Below, in pieces: positions 1 through 6,450 of a stretch of 8,040 nucleotides of DNA (its first letter is position 1; each line of letters starts with the position of its first letter). The DNA is from Lentisphaeria bacterium. Its GTDB lineage: Bacteria; Verrucomicrobiota; Lentisphaeria; Victivallales; UBA1829. The translations under genes were made by a program, and so were the position numbers. Where the stretch lies: positions 1 through 8,040 of the forward strand of contig JAFYBD010000219.1 in the NCBI GenBank assembly GCA_017540385.1. The letters run 5' to 3'. Below the pieces are notes generated by a model that ran no database searches, was not told the DNA's origin, and worked only from the letters and a program-made list of their open reading frames with translations.

Positions 1-336
1 ATCGGCCCGGATTTCGTTCTCGCTGGCGGGTTCGGCGCTCATGGCAATTGGATCGTCCAACTGCCGTTCCAGGAAGTCCGGTCCTGTATTGCGCGCGTTC
101 AGCAGTCGCAAAAAAAGTTCTGGTATCCGCAGGGGGGCGGCGGCGACGATGCCGTGACCCTGTGGAGCATCGTGTACGCCCCGGGGAAACAGTGGGCCGA
201 CTTCTATTTCCGGGAAGAAGATTACCGTCACGGCCACCGGCTTTTCCTCCACCCCGCGCTGGTTGATCCATTTGTGCGCGAGATCAACAAAAAAAACAAA
301 TTCGTATCCGATACCCCCGTCATTTTCATCGATTGA
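1..336 (+). CDS. 3' end of a gene, possibly an NTN-hydrolase/acyltransferase-like protein
   Basis: The frame is open from the first base of the window to a TGA at 334-336, giving 111 visible residues; the start lies upstream of the window. An internal ATG at 154 is very unlikely to be the true start because the frame is open and protein-like before it. The segment has alternating hydrophobic strands, including TLWSIVYAPGKQWADFYF at about residues 52-69, followed by a His/Arg-rich stretch (REEDYRHGHR) and a short C-terminal tail. A 'T-x-W-S-x-V-Y ... x-Y-F-R-E' pattern near the C-terminus recalls the last strands of C45/linear amide C-N hydrolase (penicillin acyltransferase-like) proteins. The catalytic N-terminal Cys, which would settle this, is outside the window. 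The following gene starts 21 bases after the stop, so the two are probably co-transcribed. The coding call is good; the family is a weak guess. Confidence 0.6.
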   Translation: MGPDFVLAGGFGAHGNWIVQLPFQEVRSCIARVQQSQKKFWYPQGGGGDDAVTLWSIVYAPGKQWADFYFREEDYRHGHRLFLHPALVDPFVREINKKNKFVSDTPVIFID

Positions 337-357
337 CCCGGCCACAAGGAGGCTGCC

Positions 358-816
358 ATGATTTACGACCATATCGACAATATCGCCCTTTACCGCTTCA
401 GCGCGGCGACTTTGAAGGCGTTCGAGTTTCTGAAGACGCTCACGCCGGACACCCCGGAGGAGACGTTCGAGCTCATGGGCCGCGACCTCTACGTGATGGT
501 GCAGTCCTACGAGACGGAATCCGAACCGTCGCCCATTCTTGAGGCGCACCGGAAGTACATCGACATCCAGTATTGCATCGCGAATGAGGAATACATCGCC
601 GTCGCGCCGCTGGACGAATCCACGATCAAGACGCCCTATGACGATGAAAAGGACGTGGCGTTCTACCACGCGCAGAAGATGATGACGCTCAGCGCCATGA
701 CCCCGGGCCGGTTCGTGCTGCTCTTCCCGACGGACGAACACTTCGCGAAGTGGGCCGCGGAGGCCCCCTGCCGCGTGAAGAAAGCCGTCGTGAAGCTCCG
801 CGCCACCCTCTTCTGA
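358..816 (+). CDS. YhcH/YjgK/YiaL family protein (DUF386, TabA-like)
   Basis: This 152-residue protein has the usual length (about 150) and motif pattern of the YhcH/YjgK/YiaL family, small cupin-like beta-barrel proteins. It begins with the typical MIYDHIDN segment. The signature E-A-H-R-K-Y-I-D-I-Q-Y lies at residues 62-72, with E62, H64 and D69 the likely polar/metal-site residues, and the second signature LLFPTDEHFAKW at 121-132 contributes H128. Known relatives include E. coli TabA and the beta subunit EbgC; several are linked to sialic acid or other sugar metabolism, but their enzymatic activity is often unclear. No signal peptide is visible, so it is probably cytoplasmic. A strong Shine-Dalgarno (AAGGAGG, 346-352) lies 5 bases before the ATG. 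It follows the upstream partial gene by 21 bases and is followed by a candidate terminator. No sugar-catabolic neighbours are in view, so the substrate cannot be inferred. Confidence 0.9.
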   Translation: MIYDHIDNIALYRFSAATLKAFEFLKTLTPDTPEETFELMGRDLYVMVQSYETESEPSPILEAHRKYIDIQYCIANEEYIAVAPLDESTIKTPYDDEKDVAFYHAQKMMTLSAMTPGRFVLLFPTDEHFAKWAAEAPCRVKKAVVKLRATLF

Positions 817-851
817 TCCGTCCGCTCACTCCTCCGCTCAACGTCGCCCCT

Positions 852-865
852 GCCCCGCGCGGGGC
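852..865. repeat. Perfect 14-base GC palindrome
   Basis: GCCCCGCGCGGGGC reads the same on both strands and can fold as a 5-bp GC stem with a 4-base loop. It lies 36 bases after the YhcH-family stop codon and just before a second hairpin that carries a T tail. It is most likely part of the 3' end structure of the upstream transcript, but it is short enough to occur by chance in GC-rich DNA. Confidence 0.4.
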
Positions 866-876
866 GCTTCCGGCGT

Positions 877-896
877 GCCGTCACGCACGGCTTTTT
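877..896 (+). terminator. Candidate rho-independent terminator after the YhcH-family gene
   Basis: GCCGT (877-881) pairs with ACGGC (887-891) around a 5-base loop and is followed at once by TTTTT (892-896), with a further T-run at 903-909. An alternative pairing, CGTGC (874-878) with GCACG (885-889), is possible. The stem is short, but its position between the YhcH-family stop codon and the tRNA promoter region fits a terminator. Confidence 0.5.
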
Positions 897-919
897 CTCC
901 GCTTTTTTTCCGTTTGAAC

Positions 920-948
920 TTGATTTTTGGAGGAGGACGGAGTATTGT
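920..948 (+). promoter_or_regulatory. Candidate sigma70-type promoter for the tRNA-Leu transcript
   Basis: A -35-like TTGATT (920-925) and a -10-like TATTGT (943-948) are separated by an ideal 17-base spacer. Transcription would begin near 955 and leave a leader of about 49 bases before the mature tRNA. The leader could form a small hairpin (TCGGA 955-959 with TCCGA 964-968). The match is moderate; the support comes mainly from the spacing and from the position between a candidate terminator and the tRNA. Confidence 0.45.
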
Positions 949-1003
949 AATGATTCGGATCGTTCCGAGGGCCGATGCTCGCACCCCGGAACATTTCCCG
1001 GTT

Positions 1004-1089
1004 GCCGAAGTGGCGAAATGGCAGACGCACTAGACTCAAAATCTGGCGCCAGTGATGGCGTGTGGGTTCAAGTCCCACCTTCGGCACCA
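1004..1089 (+). tRNA. tRNA-Leu (anticodon CAA)
   Basis: This is a complete class II tRNA of 86 bases. The acceptor stem GCCGAAG (1004-1010) pairs with CTTCGGC (1079-1085), followed by discriminator A (1086) and an encoded CCA (1087-1089). The anticodon stem CTAGA/TCTGG encloses the loop CTCAAAA, with anticodon CAA at 1037-1039, reading UUG codons. The long variable arm (1047-1061) has a CGCC/GGCG stem, as expected for leucine tRNAs. The T arm is GTGGG-TTCAAGT-CCCAC (1062-1078). The ends closely match bacterial tRNA-Leu(CAA). No terminator follows: the next coding region starts 29 bases downstream. Confidence 0.97.
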
Positions 1090-1118
1090 TTCTTTCGTTC
1101 ATCAACCGAGTTCACCAG

Positions 1119-1823
1119 ATGAGACTGCACACCGTCATCCTCTTCGCATGCACCGTCCTGCTCGCCGGGACAGTCTTCGCGCAGGCTCCCGCCGAGCGGC
1201 CGCAACGGTGCGGCTACTGCGCGCGCCCGGCCGTGGAGGATTCCGGCGGGGGCGAAATGCTCTGCGCGGAATGTCTCAAAACGGCTGTGAAGGACCCCGC
1301 GAAAGCCGCGGAGATCATGAAGGACGTGCGCGAGGTCCTGAACAAAAAGTTCAAGCTCGCCACGAAACACAAGATCGACTACGAGATCGGCACCCGCAAG
1401 GAGTTGAACCTCGAAGCCGACGGCGAACACCTCGAGCTCGGCTGGTTCGACCCGAAGGAGATTCGCGGGAAAGAGCGTTACACCATCCGCATCCTGAAGG
1501 GGCTGCCGCTCGACGTCTTCCGCATGGTCGCGGCGCACGAGCTCGCGCACGACTGGATGCACGAGACGCTGCCGCACCTGATGGACAAGCCGGAGATACG
1601 CGAGGGATTCGCCGAGTTCGTGGCGTGGTCGTTCTCGCGCGATGAGGGGGCGAAACGCGCCATGGAGTACACCGAGCGCCGCACCGATCCGGTCTACGGC
1701 GACGGATTCCGCAAGGTGCGCGCGATGATGGAGAAGGACAAGGCGGAGACCGCCGCGGATTGGAAAGACGTCCTGCTCCGCGAATTCCCGCTGAAGCAGA
1801 AAAACCGCAAATCGAAGCCGTGA
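1119..1823 (+). CDS. Secreted zinc metallopeptidase resembling the DA1/LIM-peptidase family
   Basis: The protein has 234 residues. An N-terminal signal peptide (about 1-21 or 1-23, cleavage near VFA-QA) predicts export. A four-cysteine motif follows, C31-x2-C34 and C49-x2-C52, which looks like half of a LIM or treble-clef zinc site. The catalytic motif HELAH is at 140-144 (ligands H140 and H144, base E141), and REGFAEFVAW (161-170) supplies a likely third ligand, E162 or E166. DPVYGDGFRKV (190-200) resembles the conserved 'YGDGFR' segment near the C-terminus of DA1-type peptidases, which in plants are ubiquitin-activated LIM peptidases; that comparison is from memory. The substrate is unknown, and export makes a ubiquitin-type role unlikely. 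I chose the ATG at 1119 because an upstream in-frame start at 1062 would lie inside the tRNA and would destroy the signal peptide. The Shine-Dalgarno is weak (CGAG, 1107-1110). The metallopeptidase call is firm; the family placement is moderate. Confidence 0.8.
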   Translation: MRLHTVILFACTVLLAGTVFAQAPAERPQRCGYCARPAVEDSGGGEMLCAECLKTAVKDPAKAAEIMKDVREVLNKKFKLATKHKIDYEIGTRKELNLEADGEHLELGWFDPKEIRGKERYTIRILKGLPLDVFRMVAAHELAHDWMHETLPHLMDKPEIREGFAEFVAWSFSRDEGAKRAMEYTERRTDPVYGDGFRKVRAMMEKDKAETAADWKDVLLREFPLKQKNRKSKP

Positions 1824-1849
1824 CACACCCACGGCGATAGGAATCCTAC

Positions 1850-2230
1850 ATGAATTTCCTGCGACACATCCTCCTCTGCGGCTGTTCCGCCGTGCTGTGC
1901 GCCTGCGCCAATCCCGGGTCCGCCGTCTCCGACGCGCCGGGGAAACCCGCGTCCGTCCCCTCCGCCATCGTTCTGATCGATGTGCGATCCGCCGACGAAT
2001 ACGCGTCCGGCCACCTGCGGGGCGCGGTCAACATCCCGCACGACCGGATCACGGAGGAAATCGGGGCCGTCGCGGCGGACAAATCCACGCCGGTGATCCT
2101 GTACTGCCGCAGCGGACGCCGCGCCGAAACCGCACTGAACGCCCTGAAAGCGGCGGGATACGAAAACGTCTCGAACTGCGGCGGACTCGAGGATGCGCGG
2201 CTGCGTCTGGACCTGCCGGTAACGCAGTAA
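1850..2230 (+). CDS. Exported single-domain rhodanese-like protein, probable lipoprotein
   Basis: The protein has 126 residues, the size of PspE/GlpE-type single-domain rhodaneses plus a leader. The N-terminus is a short signal sequence ending in a Cys-rich stretch (C10, C12, C17, C19); LCAC at 16-19 or LCGC at 9-12 could act as an imperfect lipobox. The rhodanese domain (about 38-126) shows LIDVRSADEY (42-51), GHLRGAVNIP (54-63) and the active-site loop C86-R-S-G-R-R-A (86-92), with C86 the expected persulfide-forming nucleophile. The family transfers sulfane sulfur, for example from thiosulfate to cyanide or thiols; periplasmic members often have unknown physiological acceptors. AGGAA (1839-1843) lies 6 bases before the ATG. 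The gene follows the metallopeptidase by 26 bases and is probably co-transcribed with it. The rhodanese assignment is strong; lipid attachment is uncertain. Confidence 0.9.
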   Translation: MNFLRHILLCGCSAVLCACANPGSAVSDAPGKPASVPSAIVLIDVRSADEYASGHLRGAVNIPHDRITEEIGAVAADKSTPVILYCRSGRRAETALNALKAAGYENVSNCGGLEDARLRLDLPVTQ

Positions 2231-2263
2231 TACTCCCTTTCGCGTCCCTTTGTTCAGCCGGGA
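2231..2263. other. Convergent intergenic gap without visible terminator
   Basis: Thirty-three bases separate the rhodanese stop from the stop of the minus-strand cotransporter gene. I see no convincing stem-loop with a T tail on either strand, so transcripts from both sides may run into each other or end by another mechanism. Confidence 0.5.
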
Positions 2264-4525
2264 TCAGGAATCCAGGTCGGTATCGCCCGCCGAGGCCGCC
2301 AGGAACGTCGCCGGCATGCCTTCCAGCTGGGATGTGATGCGTTCGTAGAACGACTGGAACTCCTCGTGCCGGGGCGGTATGAACCCCAGGAAGATCAGGG
2401 ATGCGCGCGAAGAATACGCCCGGAACGCCGAGTCGAAATTGGACTCCTGCGACAACACGATGTGCTGCACCTCGATTCTAGAATCCTCCGCCAGCCGGGA
2501 GAGTTCGCTCTCCGCGTCGACGCGGTCCTCGGGCGAAGCCAGGCGCAGCAGCCGGATCGGGGTCTTGTGCCACTGGCGGTTGCACGTGAGCAGATGCGCC
2601 AGGATCAGCATCAGCGAACCGTTGCGGCGTCCGCGCCACCAGATGTCGATGGGGCCGCTCCCCGGATCGGACGCGGCACGTTCCGGGTTGATGAGCAGCA
2701 GGGCGTTCATGCGGAGCGTGCGGATCGTGAGCAGACGCTGGAAGAACGCCTCGACGCGCTCCTTTTTGACCGGCCATCCCGACAGCACGATGTTCGGCGC
2801 GAGCGGCCCCAGCGAATGAGACTGCAGGAAGATGTTCAGCGCGGAATCGAAATCCACGTCGTCCTCCGTCGCGACCACGACGGGGAAGAACGGCGTATCG
2901 GATTCGCGCGACAGCGTGCGGAGCTGTTCCTCCTCCTGACGGCGGCGCTGTTCTGCCTCAGCCCGGTCGTTTCCGGCGGCCAGGAACCGCGCCACGGACA
3001 TGATGCCGCGGCCGTTGTTCAGGAGCGAGCCGTACTCAATGAGCGGCAGGTGCTTCTTGTCCGGCCCCGCGAGGATCAGGATCTGCGGCCGCCAGTTTTT
3101 CGCGTCCGACGGCATGGAGGCCAGCTGGATCAGGTTCCGGCGGATGCGTTCGAAATAGTATCCGCGCCGGGCATCGCCGAACGTGCTGACGAGCGACTGG
3201 CGCCGGGCGATCAGGAAGAGCGTGCCGACGACCGCGAACGCCACCAGGAGCAGCAGGGCGTTGATGAACACCGCCGCCACGAAACACGCGATCGCGCCAT
3301 AGCAGCCGACCATCCAGTGGAAGAAACGGAATTTCGGGCGGAACGACGGATTCGCGGCGAAGTGCTCGACCGCGGCCGCGATGTTGATGATGGCGTAGGT
3401 GAACAGGGTGAACATCGTGACGAGCTCCGCGACGGCGTTCAGCGCCGTGCCGCCGCCGCTCTGACGGCTCCCCCAGAAGAGAATGCCCACGGAGATCACG
3501 AGCGTCAGGCACATCGCGAGGATCGGGTCGTTGGTCTGGCCGCGTCCTTTCGCGAAGCAGTTCAGCGGCTTGAAGATGCCGTCGGCGGCGAACGCCTGGA
3601 GGATGCGCGGGGCGCCGATCAGCGTGCCGAGCGCGCTCGACAGCGTGGCTGCCGCCATGCCCGCGAAGACCAGGAATCCGGTATGGAAGACCGCGCTCTT
3701 CACGAGCGTGCCGTAGGTATTCTCGATCAGGAGGTTGCGGTCCCATGCGGAGGCGAAGAGCAGGATTTCGGAGACGTAGATCAGGAATCCCACGCCGATG
3801 GCCAGCATCGTACCGCGCGGGATGGATTTGCGGGCGTTCTCGAGGTCGCCGGACATGTTGACCCCGGCGAGGAATCCGGTCACGGCGGGGAAGAACACGG
3901 CAAAACTCGTCGCGAGGACCAGGATGTTGATTTCGCGCCCCCCTGTGGCGCACAGGGCCGACTGCAGCCGTCCGAGTTCGGGGCCGCTCCCGATGGCGCC
4001 GCCGGCGATCGCGACGATCGACAGCGCGAGGATCATCATGATCGCGAACTGCGTCCGGATCGCCCAGTCCGCCCCGATCATGGCGATGCCGAAGAGAATG
4101 GAGAGCGGGACAAGCCCGACCCACAGCGCAGCCCCGGAGAACGACGGAAACACCGTCACGAAGGCTTCCGTGAAACCGATCACGTAGAACGGCACGGACA
4201 GCGACTGCGAAACGTAATAGGTCAGCCCGATGGACGCGCCGAAACCGGGCCCCAGCGAACGCGAGATCAGGAAATACGGGCCGCCGCTCCGGACCGGCGT
4301 ATTGGTGGAGATGGCGGAGATCGAGAGCCCGGTGGCCACCGCGATGCTCTCCGCGAAGAGCAGGATACAGAACGCGCCAAACACGCCGAGTTCGCCGACG
4401 ATCGTGCCGAGACGCATGAACATCACCACGCCGAGGATCGTCAGGATCGACGGCAGGAAAACGCCGGAGAAGGTCTTGAAATGGTACCCCTGCCCGGGGA
4501 CTGTCGCGTCCGGTTCGGATTTCAT
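2264..4525 (-). CDS. Cation-chloride cotransporter family (SLC12-like) membrane protein
   Basis: The protein has 753 residues. About twelve hydrophobic segments (residues 20-440) form an APC-fold transporter, followed by a soluble C-terminal domain (about 450-753) like that of SLC12 proteins. TM1 reads GVFLPSILTILGVVMFMRLG (21-40). SRSLGPGFGASIGL (88-101) and FYVIGFTE (113-120) match animal members; Y114 aligns with the tyrosine that coordinates potassium in NKCC1. TM6 has FFPAVTG then AGVNMSGDL (211-228), with P213 and T216 at the potassium/chloride site. TM8 has T-L-S-S-A-L (294-299), as in sodium-dependent members. The C-terminal IDIWWRGRRNGSL (626-638) matches the family's 'IDVWW...GGL' motif. 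It probably carries Na+, K+ and/or Cl- across the inner membrane; the ion set is inferred. A Shine-Dalgarno AGGAG (complement of 4537-4541) lies 11 bases upstream. It is the last gene of the minus-strand cluster, 48 bases after the preceding gene. Confidence 0.93.
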   Translation of the reverse strand: MKSEPDATVPGQGYHFKTFSGVFLPSILTILGVVMFMRLGTIVGELGVFGAFCILLFAESIAVATGLSISAISTNTPVRSGGPYFLISRSLGPGFGASIGLTYYVSQSLSVPFYVIGFTEAFVTVFPSFSGAALWVGLVPLSILFGIAMIGADWAIRTQFAIMMILALSIVAIAGGAIGSGPELGRLQSALCATGGREINILVLATSFAVFFPAVTGFLAGVNMSGDLENARKSIPRGTMLAIGVGFLIYVSEILLFASAWDRNLLIENTYGTLVKSAVFHTGFLVFAGMAAATLSSALGTLIGAPRILQAFAADGIFKPLNCFAKGRGQTNDPILAMCLTLVISVGILFWGSRQSGGGTALNAVAELVTMFTLFTYAIINIAAAVEHFAANPSFRPKFRFFHWMVGCYGAIACFVAAVFINALLLLVAFAVVGTLFLIARRQSLVSTFGDARRGYYFERIRRNLIQLASMPSDAKNWRPQILILAGPDKKHLPLIEYGSLLNNGRGIMSVARFLAAGNDRAEAEQRRRQEEEQLRTLSRESDTPFFPVVVATEDDVDFDSALNIFLQSHSLGPLAPNIVLSGWPVKKERVEAFFQRLLTIRTLRMNALLLINPERAASDPGSGPIDIWWRGRRNGSLMLILAHLLTCNRQWHKTPIRLLRLASPEDRVDAESELSRLAEDSRIEVQHIVLSQESNFDSAFRAYSSRASLIFLGFIPPRHEEFQSFYERITSQLEGMPATFLAASAGDTDLDS

Positions 4526-4573
4526 CGTGCTTGCGGCTCCTGGGGTTGCGGGGTGAATGATGTGCGCTGCGGA

Positions 4574-5227
4574 TCAGTCGCCGGATACCAGCAGGCGGAT
4601 CAGACTGCTGATGCGCTCCGGGTAAACGCCGAGGCGAAGTCCTCCGTCGTCGGCCGGTTCGAGGTGGTGAACAGTCGAAAAAGCCTGCCGCGCCTCTTCG
4701 TCCTTGAAACTCTCCTCCGTGATCCCGTCCTTCACGATGCGGATGGAGGACGGCAGCGGCAGACGGCCCGCGCTCAGGCGCACGGTTTTAAGGGTGAAGA
4801 CGCCGTATTTGAGGGTCGGGACGGCCGCGCCGCGCAAGATGACCGCTTTCGATACCGGCAGCGAATACGAACACTCCGCCGCGAGCGCGCCGTCGCGCCA
4901 GTCGAGGGAGCACGCCACGCCGTCTTCCTTCATTTTGAGGTTGATGTGATACGCGACCTGGCGGAGCAGCGCACGGACGTGTTCCGCCGGGATGGAGACC
5001 TCGGCGATCTCCGGGATGTTGCCCTCATCGTCCACGACCGAATCGGAGATCATGTCGACGATCTCGGCCACAAACAGGGAATCGGCCTCGGCCTGGTCCG
5101 GCATGTAGACGTAATTCGCGGACGGAGAGATGAGCAGCAGCGCCAGCAGTACGGGGAGCAGGACGATCGCCCCGAGGACGGATCCGAGGATGATGAGCGT
5201 TTTCTTCGTTTTCGGCTTCATGGTCAC
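4574..5227 (-). CDS. Membrane-anchored protein of unknown function
   Basis: I do not recognise this 217-residue protein. A lysine-rich start (MTMKPKTKK) is followed by one strong hydrophobic helix (about 10-33), giving a signal anchor with the rest outside the cytoplasm. The outer part looks alpha/beta with many short strands: an acidic stretch (about 44-70), a helix (81-100), then strands including LSAGRLPLPSSIRIV (151-165). This layout loosely recalls YpmS/DUF2140-like or other single-pass envelope proteins, but no motif proves it. The start is GTG at 5227: AGGAGG (complement of 5234-5239) sits 6 bases upstream, whereas the ATG two codons later would be 12 bases away. The GTG overlaps the TGA of the preceding gene (GTGA), so translation is probably coupled. 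It precedes the cotransporter by 48 bases. Confidence 0.8.
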   Translation of the reverse strand: MTMKPKTKKTLIILGSVLGAIVLLPVLLALLLISPSANYVYMPDQAEADSLFVAEIVDMISDSVVDDEGNIPEIAEVSIPAEHVRALLRQVAYHINLKMKEDGVACSLDWRDGALAAECSYSLPVSKAVILRGAAVPTLKYGVFTLKTVRLSAGRLPLPSSIRIVKDGITEESFKDEEARQAFSTVHHLEPADDGGLRLGVYPERISSLIRLLVSGD

Positions 5228-6381
5228 TTCTTCCCTCCTGCCACGCCCTTCACGACGGCCGTGGCCACATCGGTCGCGGCGGACGCGATGGCCTTTTCCA
5301 GCAGATAGAACGCCCGGACGCGGTCCATGGTGTTCTTCGTGAGCTTCACTTCGAGTTTCGCGGTGTTCCCGCTGGAGCTGGTCGAACAGGACTTGTTGAG
5401 TTCCTGGAAGAGCGTCTTGTCGGCGGCGAAGAGCGACACGAGCGTGATGCGGAGGAAACTTTTCATCCTGCGCGCGGCCAGTTCGGCGTCCTTCGCGTTC
5501 TTACAGTTCAAATCCAGCACGAGCGAAACCGCCCCGGGCGCGTACTCCGTCACCATGAGTTCGCCGGACGTCACGAGCCCGGCCAGGCCGGTCGGGTCTT
5601 CGGACGCGGCCACAGGGAAACTCCGCATGACGCCCGCCGCGACCACGTTATCCGGCAGGTCCTGAAACTTCGCGAACTCCTCCGCGGAGAGTTTTCCGCC
5701 CGCGAAAAAGCCGAGGTCCAGCGGACAGCCCTTGCGGCCGAACGCCGCGACTTTTCCGGTGAGGAAGAGGATTTCCGCCTCGGTCCTGGGTGTGACCTTC
5801 TTCGTCTTGCGGTCGACCTTGTCATAGGTCACCGTGATCTTCTCGCCGAGGCCGGTCTTCCCGGATTCGACTTTCTTGGACTTGCCGAACTTCGCCGCGA
5901 GCAGGTCCCTGATCTCGCTGCCGGAACGGTCGATCCCGACCAGCATGGCGTAGCTCGAGCCCAGGCAGGGCGCATAAAGGATGACCGGGTCGGGAAGCGC
6001 CCCGTCCTTCGTCCACGGAATCTGCATCAGATCGTTGCGGATGGCGAGCACGTCGCCGGAATCCGCCACGGCCTTGAACGTCGGGCTGGAATACAGCTTG
6101 TTGAGGTTGAGTTTAAACACGACCGCCGCCTGATCGGGTATCTCGGCGAACCGGTAATCGGTCTTCTTTTCGGCGGGTTCGGCCACCTGGGCCGTTTTGA
6201 CCTCGGCGGGCTTCGTCTCGACGGGTTTCGACGGCGTTTTCTTCGCCTCTTCGTCCGCGAGCTGTTCCGCCGCGGTAATGGCGCGCGGCCGCTTGTCGTC
6301 GGAGTCGTCCTGGGCGGAGACGACGGTCGCGGCAGTCAGGAGAAAAGCCGCCGCCATGAGGTATAATCGGGTACGGATCAT
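5224..6381 (-). CDS. Secreted protein of unknown function with Lys/Ala/Pro/Glu-rich linker
   Basis: I do not recognise this 385-residue protein. It has a clear signal peptide (about 1-23, cleavage near VSA-QD), a low-complexity charged linker rich in K, A, P and E (about 24-74), and then a globular domain (about 75-370). The domain opens with AEIPDQAAVVFKLNLNKLYS (79-98), a 'strand plus sp-x-F-K-A' pattern also seen in large secreted hypothetical proteins of planctomycetes and verrucomicrobia (from memory). Cysteines at 139, 219, 293 and 332 might form disulfides. The C-terminus ends in an Ala/Val-rich helix and GGKK. No catalytic motif is visible. GAGAGG lies 8 bases before the ATG. It follows dapA by 69 bases, and its stop overlaps the GTG start of the next gene, so those two are likely functional partners in the envelope. 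Confidence 0.85.
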   Translation of the reverse strand: MIRTRLYLMAAAFLLTAATVVSAQDDSDDKRPRAITAAEQLADEEAKKTPSKPVETKPAEVKTAQVAEPAEKKTDYRFAEIPDQAAVVFKLNLNKLYSSPTFKAVADSGDVLAIRNDLMQIPWTKDGALPDPVILYAPCLGSSYAMLVGIDRSGSEIRDLLAAKFGKSKKVESGKTGLGEKITVTYDKVDRKTKKVTPRTEAEILFLTGKVAAFGRKGCPLDLGFFAGGKLSAEEFAKFQDLPDNVVAAGVMRSFPVAASEDPTGLAGLVTSGELMVTEYAPGAVSLVLDLNCKNAKDAELAARRMKSFLRITLVSLFAADKTLFQELNKSCSTSSSGNTAKLEVKLTKNTMDRVRAFYLLEKAIASAATDVATAVVKGVAGGKK

Positions 6382-6450
6382 CGGGGTTACCTCTCTGTCA
6401 CGGTTTTTCGTTGAGGGGGAGCAAATAAAATTGCGAGCCGCGTGGATGAA
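6382..6450 (-). other. Intergenic gap between dapA and the secreted-protein gene
   Basis: This 69-base gap is the widest in the minus-strand cluster. I see the Shine-Dalgarno of the downstream gene (GAGAGG) and an AT-rich patch, but no convincing promoter hexamers or terminator, so read-through from dapA is the simplest reading. Confidence 0.4.

Noticed and set aside
950..1033. Short plus-strand reading frame (ATG at 950) behind a GGAGGAGG sequence
   Set aside because: It runs into the tRNA and ends inside it (AKWQTH tail, typical of tRNA-derived frames); the ribosome-site spacing of about 12 is poor.
881..1105. Minus-strand reading frame of 74 codons containing a VGLEPTRHHWRQILSL stretch
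   Set aside because: It is the reverse complement of the tRNA-Leu gene; this peptide is a well-known false translation of tRNA genes.
1062..1118. N-terminal extension of the metallopeptidase starting at 1062
   Set aside because: It would begin inside the T arm of the tRNA and put 19 residues in front of a clear signal peptide.
1068..1832. Minus-strand open frame of 254 codons opposite the metallopeptidase
   Set aside because: The plus-strand product has a signal peptide and HELAH zinc motif; the antisense product has no recognisable features.
3036..4124. Minus-strand open frame of 362 codons inside the cotransporter gene
   Set aside because: It is an out-of-frame Arg/Pro-rich shadow of the cotransporter.
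2366..5308. Plus-strand open frame of 980 codons opposite the cotransporter and membrane-anchored gene
   Set aside because: Its length is striking, but its product is Arg/Asp/Glu/His-rich and of low complexity, typical of the antisense frame of GC-rich genes; the minus strand encodes clearly homologous proteins.
6362..6367. TATAAT on the plus strand, a possible -10 box
   Set aside because: It lies inside the signal-peptide coding region of a minus-strand gene, has no -35 partner at the right distance, and no plus-strand gene follows.
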